NCBI GenBank assembly: GCA_035267045.1
Contig: DATFMH010000071.1
Location: 1-10,450, forward strand
From: DATFMH01 sp035267045
GTDB lineage: Bacteria; Bacteroidota; Rhodothermia; Balneolales; DATFMH01
Reading direction: 5' to 3'
DNA: 10,450 bases
Shown: positions 1 to 5,635 of the stretch, piece after piece
Position numbering within the stretch: position 1 is the stretch's first letter
How the letters are laid out: each line of letters begins with the position of its first letter
The notes under the pieces: generated by a model
Told to the model about the DNA's origin: nothing
The model's database searches: none
What the model saw: only the letters and a program-made list of their open reading frames with translations
Program-made: the position numbers and the translations under genes

Positions 1-803
1 TCCTTGGTTGATAATGTTATAGAACCTAAATCCGTATCTGAGTTGGCATTTACATCCACACCGGTTAAGGTAGTGTCATTGTAAGCACTGGAATTAGAAT
101 AAACATGAACATTATATTTACCGGCTTTAAGTCCAACTATTTTAAATTTGCCTGAAGTCGTATCTGCGTAAGTAGCTGAAGTGTCCTGTGAACTTGAAGC
201 AATCAATGCAGCCTGTGCTTTAACAGGAAGTATGGTACCTTTTATATTTCCTTCTTCATTATAGTTAACAACATTAATAACCGGTTTTAATACATAATTA
301 AGAGTTCCGGTCAGCGTGACAGATGATGAAGCATTAAAATCGAGTAGAAGGTTAAATGTTTGTCCTGCACTCAAATTCATGTTGGTTTTTATTTTAATTC
401 CACTCTGCATACCGCTCGGTACCGTTAAAGTACTTTCCTGTCCACCGATAATAACTTTATTACCAGTACCAAGAACCAGCCGAATTTCATCGTAATTATC
501 TGCTTTTAACTGGTTACTTCCCAATAACTGAGTTTTACCATTAGTGAGATTCATGATATTAACCTGAATAGGCTTGTCACTGATTACATGCCATCCATCA
601 TTCTCACTGGCACCGCTTGTGTGTGCCTCTATACGAGTGATATTAACAATTAAAGCATCAAAATTAGCGGGGCTGTCAGTCATATGAACTTGTACTGATG
701 CTTTTCCGCTACTGTTGCTTTTATTGCAAGCCTGTAATGATAGCATCCCGAATAAAATGAATATTGCAAATATTGGTTGATATAATTTTTTCATTAATGT
801 CAT
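1..803 (-). CDS. DUF4382 domain lipoprotein, partial (3' end beyond the window)
   Basis: The frame is open from an ATG at 803-801 to the left edge: 267 codons with no stop, so the C-terminus is missing. The N-terminus is a lipoprotein signal: Lys-Lys, a hydrophobic stretch, then a lipobox LQAC with the lipidated cysteine at residue 26. Residues about 35-178 match the DUF4382 pattern, opening with a VQVHMTDSPANFDAL-type strand and an IEAH segment. Residues about 184-267 resemble a carboxypeptidase-regulatory-like beta-sandwich (GNIKG, then GKFKIVGLKAGKY). Such proteins are envelope lipoproteins of unknown function. The residues after Cys26 (NKSNSSG) contain no acidic cluster of the kind that directs Bacteroidota lipoproteins to the cell surface, so a periplasm-facing position is my inference. 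A second ATG at 794-792 is possible; I prefer 803 because GAGA lies 6 nt upstream. Confidence 0.85.
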   Translation of the reverse strand, partial: MTLMKKLYQPIFAIFILFGMLSLQACNKSNSSGKASVQVHMTDSPANFDALIVNITRIEAHTSGASENDGWHVISDKPIQVNIMNLTNGKTQLLGSNQLKADNYDEIRLVLGTGNKVIIGGQESTLTVPSGMQSGIKIKTNMNLSAGQTFNLLLDFNASSSVTLTGTLNYVLKPVINVVNYNEEGNIKGTILPVKAQAALIASSSQDTSATYADTTSGKFKIVGLKAGKYNVHVYSNSSAYNDTTLTGVDVNANSDTDLGSITLSTK

Positions 804-963
804 GATAATTCTCTTTTTTTAGTTAATAGTTTTAAAAATGAATTGAGTGAGTATTCATGATTTATTAGAATCTGAATATCCTGATGATTCAAAACATGTA
901 ATGAGAGAGAGTTAAATATGTTTGATTAACTGGTCTTTATTTCAACCTTTCAGTAAACATACA

Positions 964-971
964 CAAACATA
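964..971 (-). promoter_or_regulatory. Candidate -7 element (TATGTTTG) for the lipoprotein gene
   Basis: Read on the minus strand, TATGTTTG matches the Bacteroidota -7 consensus TAnnTTTG exactly. No good TTTG-like -33 element lies 19-21 nt further upstream. The palindrome at 974-985 occupies that spacer instead, which suggests a promoter that needs or is blocked by a bound regulator. This is inferred from sequence alone. Confidence 0.4.
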
Positions 972-973
972 GC

Positions 974-985
974 AGGGGTACCCCT
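974..985. promoter_or_regulatory. Perfect 12-bp palindrome, candidate operator
   Basis: AGGGGTACCCCT is its own reverse complement and is the only GC-rich block in an AT-rich divergent gap. It ends 2 bp from the minus-strand -7 candidate, the usual place for a dimeric regulator to act. The bound protein cannot be named from this sequence. Confidence 0.4.
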
Positions 986-1043
986 AATTCCATTACGGCT
1001 TAAACCAGATAAGAGGCTGTTAAATGAATGGGCAGGAAGAAAA

Positions 1044-1074
1044 TTAGAGCTGTGGAAGGTTTTATGTATCTTTC
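1044..1074 (+). promoter_or_regulatory. Candidate promoter for the thiamine-binding protein gene
   Basis: TTAG at 1044-1047, a 19-nt spacer, then TATCTTTC at 1067-1074 agree with TTTG-N19-21-TAnnTTTG at all but one base in each element. Transcription would start near 1080, leaving a leader of about 25 nt that contains the ribosome binding site. Confidence 0.4.
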
Positions 1075-1095
1075 CGGAAATTAATTGATTAAACT

Positions 1096-1100
1096 AAGGA
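1096..1100 (+). promoter_or_regulatory. Ribosome binding site deciding the start at 1106
   Basis: AAGGA lies 5 nt before the ATG at 1106. It favours this ATG over the in-frame TTG at 1085, which would put the binding site inside the gene. Confidence 0.6.
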
Positions 1101-1105
1101 TAATT

Positions 1106-1345
1106 ATGACGTGCCAAATCGCCTACTTGCCTTTCGGTGAGAATGATACAATTAAAGAAGTCGAAGACGTTCTTAAGTTGATTACTCAATACAATGTTAA
1201 ACCGGAAGTTCATGAATTATCTACAACCGTAACCGGTGGGAATGATGAAATTTTCAAAATGCTGCAAGAATTGTATACGTATAAATCGAAAGAGGGTAAA
1301 TTATTCCGGTTGCATGTGGAGATGCTTCATGTTCCTAATAATTAA
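1106..1345 (+). CDS. YkoF / MTH1187-like thiamine-binding protein
   Basis: This gives a 79-residue protein. The pattern of the small thiamine-binding (formerly DUF77) fold is visible: a first strand ending CQIAYLPFG, a helix around residues 13-26, a strand leading to LSTTVTGG near residues 38-45 where the family has its conserved Thr and Gly, a helix beginning DEIFKMLQELY, and a last strand FRLHVEML. Family members are small ferredoxin-like subunits that assemble into oligomers and bind thiamine or its pyrimidine part, probably in the cytoplasm. The length is that of a single-domain member; Bacillus YkoF has two such domains. The start at 1106 is set by AAGGA at 1096-1100. No thiamine transport or biosynthesis gene lies beside it, so ligand and role here are inferred from the family only. 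Confidence 0.75.
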   Translation: MTCQIAYLPFGENDTIKEVEDVLKLITQYNVKPEVHELSTTVTGGNDEIFKMLQELYTYKSKEGKLFRLHVEMLHVPNN

Positions 1346-1607
1346 TAAGTTAATAGTAATAATTTAGTTATTTGATTCGTAATTGTAATACCGGCTGTGG
1401 ATTTTTAAAAAAGCTAAAATTAAGCTATTATTAGCCGTTACTTAAGCGGGTAACTCAGAAGAAACGACCATTGAATCTCGTACTCCAATCTGAAACCGGC
1501 CAGCTATAATTATCACAGTTATTATTTATTAATAAGCGTCAATTATTAATTATTAATCTGATTCTTATTATTTTAGTAAGCTTTAGACAAATCACCTTAA
1601 CAGTTTC
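1346..1607 (+). other. AT-rich leader upstream of lepA
   Basis: No gene is visible in these 262 bp. The part nearest lepA is very AT-rich, with a perfect 10-bp palindrome TTATTAATAA at 1526-1535 and two and a half copies of AATTATT at 1541-1557. I cannot place a convincing promoter or terminator here. Confidence 0.4.
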
Positions 1608-3404
1608 ATGAAGAATATCAGAAATTTTTGCATTATTGCGCACATCGACCATGGTAAATCTACCCTGGCTGATCGATTATTGGAACGTACCGGAGCTATA
1701 ACGGAGCGTGAGATGCAGGCACAAATCCTGGATGATATGGATTTGGAACGCGAGCGTGGGATAACTATAAAAAGTCATGCCATAAAAATGGATTATGTTG
1801 CTCGTGACGGAAAACATTTTGAATTCAATTTAATAGACACACCGGGGCACGTTGATTTTGCGTATGAAGTTTCCCGTGCTCTCAAAGCCTGTGAAGGAGC
1901 ATTGCTTGTTGTGGATGCCTCTCAAGGGGTTGAAGCCCAAACGATCTCGAATCTCTATCAGGCCATCGATCAAAACCTGGAAATAATACCCATTCTTAAT
2001 AAAGTGGATCTTCCCGGAGCCGATGTGGATGATGTTGCCCAACAGATTATCGATTTAATAGGCTGTACACGCGAAGAAATATTGGAAGTTTCAGCGAAAA
2101 CCGGTTTTGGCGTTGATGAAGTGCTTGAAGCCATAGTGCAACGAATTCCTTCTCCTAAAGGTGATTCTGATAAACCATTACGTGCGTTAATATTTGATTC
2201 GGTGTTTGATACATACCGGGGATCTATTGTTTATATCCGTATAATGGATGGTACCCTCAGGAAGGGGGAACCTATTCGTTTTATGGCAACAGATAAAGAA
2301 TATGAAGCTGAAGAGATTGGCTATTTACGGCTGAAAAAAACCGAGACAAAGGAATTATCAGCAGGTGATGTGGGGTACCTGATTGGTAGCGTAAAATCTA
2401 TTCAGGATACGAAAGTTGGTGATACTGTCACGACTGTAAAAAATGCGGCCAAAGAACCCATTCCCGGTTTTAAGGTTGTGAAGCCCATGGTTTTTTCCGG
2501 TATCTATCCCACAAATGCCGATGATTTTGAAAGTTTGCGTGCTGCACTTGAGAAGCTTCAGTTAAATGATGCCGCCCTGCAGTTTCAGCCCGAAACGTCA
2601 GTCGCCCTTGGCTTCGGATTTCGTGCAGGTTTCCTGGGGATGCTTCATATGGAGATTGTTCAGGAACGCCTCGATCGCGAATTCGATATGGATATCATTA
2701 CAACTGTTCCTAACGTTCAGTTCATCGTGGTTAAAAGTGATGGCAGCAGGGGGGAAGTTGATAATCCGAGTGAGATGCCTGATAATGGTGAGATTGAAGA
2801 AGTATATGAACCCTATATCAGGGCACAGATCATCACACCTTCCGAGTATATCGGCCCGGTAATGCAACTTTGCCAGGAACGACGCGGTATATATAAAAAC
2901 ACGCAATATTTGGATACAAAACGTGTTGATATCACATATGAATTGCCGTTGGCTGAAATAGTGTTTGATTTCTATGATAAATTGAAGAGTAGTACACGTG
3001 GTTATGCATCGCTCGACTACGAGTTTATTGAACATAGAAAAGGTAATTTGGTGCGTTTGGATATATTATTAAATGGTGACCCCGTTGATGCCCTGTCTTC
3101 TATCGTTCATAATGAGAAGGCTTATGAATGGGGTAAGAAACTATGTGGTAAACTAAAGGAATTGATACCCCGACAGATGTTTGAAGTGGCCGTACAGGCT
3201 GCTATTGGCAAAAAAGTTATTTCCAGGGAAACAGTCCGGGCGCTTCGCAAGGATGTGCTGGCCAAATGTTACGGTGGTGATATTTCGCGGAAACGTAAAC
3301 TGCTGGAGAAACAAAAAGAAGGAAAGAAACGAATGAAACAGGTAGGTAATGTGGAAATACCACAGGAAGCTTTTCTTGCCGTGTTGTCAATGGGAAATGA
3401 TTAA
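1608..3404 (+). CDS. lepA: Elongation factor 4 (back-translocating ribosomal GTPase LepA)
   Basis: The 598-residue protein has the full length of the family. All five GTPase motifs are present: G1 AHIDHGKST at residues 11-19, G2 RGITI at 50-54, G3 DTPGH at 77-81 with the catalytic His81, G4 NKVD at 131-134 followed by LPGA, and G5 SAKTG at 162-166. EF-G-like domains follow, and the C-terminal LepA-specific domain carries KKVISRET and the basic YGGDISRKRKLLEKQKEGK segment near the end. LepA acts on 70S ribosomes, with proposed roles in back-translocation and initiation or assembly. The N-terminus (MKNIRNFCIIAHID) is typical, so this start is secure despite no Shine-Dalgarno sequence. The gene heads a compact run with the two genes downstream; its stop is 11 bp before the next start. 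Confidence 0.98.
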   Translation: MKNIRNFCIIAHIDHGKSTLADRLLERTGAITEREMQAQILDDMDLERERGITIKSHAIKMDYVARDGKHFEFNLIDTPGHVDFAYEVSRALKACEGALLVVDASQGVEAQTISNLYQAIDQNLEIIPILNKVDLPGADVDDVAQQIIDLIGCTREEILEVSAKTGFGVDEVLEAIVQRIPSPKGDSDKPLRALIFDSVFDTYRGSIVYIRIMDGTLRKGEPIRFMATDKEYEAEEIGYLRLKKTETKELSAGDVGYLIGSVKSIQDTKVGDTVTTVKNAAKEPIPGFKVVKPMVFSGIYPTNADDFESLRAALEKLQLNDAALQFQPETSVALGFGFRAGFLGMLHMEIVQERLDREFDMDIITTVPNVQFIVVKSDGSRGEVDNPSEMPDNGEIEEVYEPYIRAQIITPSEYIGPVMQLCQERRGIYKNTQYLDTKRVDITYELPLAEIVFDFYDKLKSSTRGYASLDYEFIEHRKGNLVRLDILLNGDPVDALSSIVHNEKAYEWGKKLCGKLKELIPRQMFEVAVQAAIGKKVISRETVRALRKDVLAKCYGGDISRKRKLLEKQKEGKKRMKQVGNVEIPQEAFLAVLSMGND

Positions 3405-3415
3405 CGAGATATATT

Positions 3416-4027
3416 ATGCTTAAAAAATTATTCATCATTACGTTCATCTTGTCATTCTATTTGGCCGGAAGGGCAAATGCCCAGGATTACTCGGCATTCA
3501 AAACGCCCGTTATAAAAAAAATATCACACTCCAGCCGGGCCGCATTTAAAAAAAGGTTTAAGAATATAAAATGGACGGGGCAGGGGCTCTATAAAGAGAC
3601 TACAATCGACCATATACCTACATCAGAGCTCAGGGCCCGGTTACAAAAAGTTTTTGGTAAGCCAACCCAGAAAGTTGGTGATTTGATACATAAGAAGAAT
3701 TTTCGGCCTGCCGAGTATATCGAATTTGAATATTGGTTCACGGTAAACGACAGCATTCCTATGATGATCCTGGACGTCGATGGCCCATTCAGTAAAGGCC
3801 TCACATACGTTGGGGCCAGTCGTTATATTGATTTAATGCCGGAAGTTAAACGTACATTTTCCAAGATGCTGATGAAGATCAAGCAACTTGCACCTTACAC
3901 GGATTATTTCTACTCGCCGGAAAGAGAAAAATGGTACCTGGTTCAGTATAAAAATGGTAAATTCAGCCATGATCAGATAAAACAACCGCCAGGCATGAAA
4001 CCTGATTCAAGTAATTATACCAATTAA
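3416..4027 (+). CDS. Secreted protein of unknown function between lepA and lepB
   Basis: I do not recognise this 203-residue protein. A standard signal peptide is clear: MLKK, a hydrophobic core to about residue 17, and a likely cleavage site after ANA at residue 22. There is no lipobox cysteine, so the mature protein of about 181 residues is probably periplasmic or otherwise soluble in the envelope. The mature part mixes basic stretches (KKRFKNIKW) with strand-like segments (EYIEFEYWFTVNDSIPMMILDVDGPF) and a helix around KRTFSKMLMKIKQL, and ends in a Pro/Ser/Asn-rich tail. It has no cysteine. It starts 11 bp after lepA and stops 21 bp before lepB, so co-transcription is likely. A role in envelope protein traffic would be a guess from position only. 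Confidence 0.85.
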   Translation: MLKKLFIITFILSFYLAGRANAQDYSAFKTPVIKKISHSSRAAFKKRFKNIKWTGQGLYKETTIDHIPTSELRARLQKVFGKPTQKVGDLIHKKNFRPAEYIEFEYWFTVNDSIPMMILDVDGPFSKGLTYVGASRYIDLMPEVKRTFSKMLMKIKQLAPYTDYFYSPEREKWYLVQYKNGKFSHDQIKQPPGMKPDSSNYTN

Positions 4028-4048
4028 TTAAAAACACAATTTACACCA

Positions 4049-5158
4049 TTGTCAAAACAAACATCATCTGCTAAAGAAAGGCGTGCCCGGAGGAACAAAG
4101 GGCAAAAGCCTGAACATCGCCATGCGGCGATGAATGCCAAAGCCAAGTCGTGGGCACGTGAATGGCTGGATGCTATTATATTTGCCGGCATCGCTGCATT
4201 AATAATACGGACATTTTTCTTTGAGGCATTCCGTATCCCGACGCCATCCATGGAAAAATCACTTTTAGTGGGTGATTTCCTGCTTGTCAATAAATTGGAT
4301 TATGGCCCCCGTACCCCGATGACGATCGGGATACCCTTTACCAATGTTTATATACCTGGCTTAAACCTGCCATGGTTTCGTATACCCGGTTTTGAAAATA
4401 TCCATCGTTATGATGTGGTGGTATTTAATTATCCGATTGACAAAGGACCGATAACGACGAAAACCAATTATATCAAACGATGTGTGGGGTTACCGGGTGA
4501 TACGATAGCAGTGAGGGATAAAATGTTGTATGTGAACCATAAGGAAGCCAAGGTCATGCCGACGATGGAAGAAACATATGTCGTGAAAGTCCGTGAACGT
4601 TTAAGGCTTAGTCCGGCAAGGGTTCATGAAGCTGGTGCCAAAATCATGCAGATGTCAAATGATGGTGATTATATAGTTAACATGACAAAATCTGTAGCTC
4701 AGAAATTAAAATCGTGGCCGGAGATAGAAAGTATAGAACCGGATGTCTATCCAAAATCATATGACGAGTTTAAGAATTCGCGATTTTCATTTTCAAATGG
4801 TATTGATGGAAACAGGGATCAGTTTCCACCGGTTGTCATTCCTTTCAAAGGGGAAAAAGTAACGCTTACGAATTCCGATTGGCATCTTTACAAAAACATC
4901 ATAACAAGGTATGAACATAATAATGTAAGAATAGATGGTAATACGTTTTATATAAATGGGATTAAAACCAATACCTACACGATTAAACAGAATTATTATT
5001 TTATGATGGGGGATAACCGTGATAATAGTGAAGACAGCCGCTATTGGGGGTTTGTGCCCCACGATCATATTCTGGGTAAGGCCTCTATTGTATATTTTTC
5101 CTGGGATAAAGAACGAATGATGCCGCGTTTCGGAAGAATATTGCATCTGATTCATTAA
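4049..5158 (+). CDS. lepB: Signal peptidase I
   Basis: This membrane serine protease cuts signal peptides from exported proteins at the outer face of the inner membrane. One transmembrane helix spans residues about 40-58. It is followed by box B with the catalytic Ser67 in IPTPSMEKSLLVGD, box D with the general-base Lys143 in YIKRCVGLPGD, and box E GDNRDNS at 321-327 continuing EDSRYWGFVP. About 170 residues separate boxes D and E, more than in Escherichia coli (about 127) and in line with the enlarged proteins of Bacteroidota. The start is uncertain. The frame opens at TTG 4049, giving 369 residues with a basic N-terminal tail of about 27; an ATG at 4130 would give 342 and still keep the whole membrane helix. 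Neither has a Shine-Dalgarno sequence. I chose TTG because it sits close behind the preceding gene and the tail looks coding. Confidence 0.96.
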   Translation: MSKQTSSAKERRARRNKGQKPEHRHAAMNAKAKSWAREWLDAIIFAGIAALIIRTFFFEAFRIPTPSMEKSLLVGDFLLVNKLDYGPRTPMTIGIPFTNVYIPGLNLPWFRIPGFENIHRYDVVVFNYPIDKGPITTKTNYIKRCVGLPGDTIAVRDKMLYVNHKEAKVMPTMEETYVVKVRERLRLSPARVHEAGAKIMQMSNDGDYIVNMTKSVAQKLKSWPEIESIEPDVYPKSYDEFKNSRFSFSNGIDGNRDQFPPVVIPFKGEKVTLTNSDWHLYKNIITRYEHNNVRIDGNTFYINGIKTNTYTIKQNYYFMMGDNRDNSEDSRYWGFVPHDHILGKASIVYFSWDKERMMPRFGRILHLIH

Positions 5159-5182
5159 AAAATGCCATATTCTGGGTTTTTT
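5157..5182. terminator. Candidate intrinsic terminator after lepB
   Basis: Six A (5157-5162) and six T (5177-5182) flank a short CCA-TATTC-TGG hairpin, with a small internal loop between the two stems. It overlaps the lepB stop. The A6/T6 symmetry would let it act in both directions, which suits a convergent gap. The GC stem is only 3 bp, so this is a weak call. Confidence 0.35.
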
Positions 5183-5208
5183 GGGCCTGAGATTTCCGCA
5201 AATAAAAA

Positions 5209-5285
5209 ACCGGAAACGAGAGACCGGGAACCGGAAACCGGAAGCCGGAGACCGGAGACTGGAAACCGGAAATCGGGAAATGGAA
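5209..5285. repeat. Degenerate heptanucleotide tandem array, 11 units
   Basis: The stretch divides without gaps into eleven 7-nt units of consensus ACCGGAA (TTCCGGT on the other strand). Exact copies start at 5209, 5230, 5237 and 5265. The others differ at one to three positions, for example GCCGGAG, ACTGGAA and ATCGGGA. A period of 7 is not a multiple of three, which argues against a coding repeat. Confidence 0.85.
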
Positions 5286-5292
5286 AATTTAG

Positions 5293-5319
5293 CCACAGAT
5301 ATCCGCAGATTTTACAGAT
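5293..5319. repeat. Short tandem repeat with CAGAT core
   Basis: Three units, CCACAGAT, ATCCGCAGAT and TTTACAGAT, place CAGAT at 5296, 5306 and 5315, a period of 9-10 nt. From memory, similar CACAGATT-type intergenic tandem repeats occur in other bacterial genomes; I have not checked this. Confidence 0.6.
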
Positions 5320-5351
5320 AAAGACTGAAAAAAGTTAGTAGCAACAAGATA

Positions 5352-5438
5352 CGATGGGCTCCACCTTCAGGGTGGCGTCCATCTTTTACGTTTTCAAGCA
5401 TTATAAGGTGGACCCACTTCTACAAATGGAGCCCATCG
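5352..5438. repeat. 87-bp element with perfect 12-bp inverted ends
   Basis: CGATGGGCTCCA at 5352-5363 is the exact reverse complement of TGGAGCCCATCG at 5427-5438. A hairpin lies inside: CCACC (5361-5365), loop TTCAG, GGTGG (5371-5375). It extends outward with 11 of 13 positions paired to a second partial copy of the arm (CGTCCATC). No flanking target duplication is visible. It could be a palindromic intergenic repeat of the REP type or a miniature inverted-repeat element; one copy cannot tell which. Confidence 0.65.
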
Positions 5439-5450
5439 GGAATTGTTTTA

Positions 5451-5520
5451 TGTGCCTTTAGGTACACCATTTGGTTAGAAAAAGAGGGTTACCCACAAAT
5501 TACCGTGCCGGTTAGTACGG
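5451..5520. repeat. Series of small hairpins continuing the palindromic repeat
   Basis: Three small hairpins follow one another: TGTGCC-TTTA-GGTACA at 5451-5466 (6 bp, one G-T pair), GGGT-T-ACCC at 5486-5494, and CCGTGC-CGGTTA-GTACGG at 5503-5520 (6 bp, one G-T pair). The loops resemble the TTCAG loop of the hairpin at 5361-5375, suggesting decayed copies of one palindromic unit spaced about 30-50 bp apart. There is no coding potential. Confidence 0.5.
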
Positions 5521-5635
5521 AATATGAAAGAGTGCCTTTGAAGTATTAGAATACGGATGGTCAGGATGGATTAAGATTATTTTTAAAAAGCCTACGGCCG
5601 ATCGCTAATTGCTGAATGCTTTATAACCTCAACAT

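Larger units (their letters stand above)
804..1105. other. Divergent intergenic region, lipoprotein / thiamine-binding protein
   Basis: These 302 bp separate two genes pointing away from each other. I find no credible gene here. They hold a perfect 12-bp palindrome at 974-985, a minus-strand TATGTTTG beside it at 971-964, a second near-copy TATGTTTA at 961-954, a plus-strand TATGTTTG at 917-924, and the likely promoter and ribosome binding site of the downstream small gene. The lipoprotein leader would be about 150 nt if the palindrome-associated promoter is the real one. Confidence 0.6.
5159..5635. other. Repeat-filled convergent intergenic region
   Basis: These 477 bp lie between the ends of lepB and rlmN and hold no credible gene. 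From left to right they contain the candidate terminator, an 11-unit heptanucleotide array (5209-5285), a CAGAT tandem repeat (5293-5319), a 12-bp inverted repeat enclosing a hairpin (5352-5438), and further small hairpins up to 5520. The last 100 bp before the rlmN end show nothing clear. Three unrelated repeat types in one convergent gap suggests a neutral place where repeats build up. Confidence 0.7.

Noticed and set aside
1346..1607. tRNA or other structured RNA gene before lepA
   Set aside because: I found no cloverleaf arms or T-loop (GGTTCRA) sequence; the stretch is simply AT-rich.
2598..3035. Minus-strand open frame of 145 codons inside lepA
   Set aside because: It is fully antisense to a strongly conserved gene, with a Cys/Ile/His-rich composition typical of shadow frames.
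4793..5296. Minus-strand open frame of 167 codons overlapping the end of lepB
   Set aside because: Most of it is antisense to lepB, and its N-terminal part is just the heptanucleotide array read in frame, giving a low-complexity Ser/Arg/Phe repeat. It has no ribosome binding site or family resemblance.
5209..5320. CRISPR array
   Set aside because: The repeats are 7-10 nt long and contiguous, with no spacers of 25-40 nt and no cas genes nearby.
5352..5438. Insertion sequence or its remnant
   Set aside because: The ends are inverted repeats, but there is no transposase coding sequence, no target duplication, and the whole is only 87 bp. I keep it as a palindromic repeat.
5585..5600. Intrinsic terminator for rlmN (GCC-GTA-GGC followed by TTTTT on the minus strand)
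   Set aside because: The stem is only 3 bp with a 3-nt loop, which is too weak to call.
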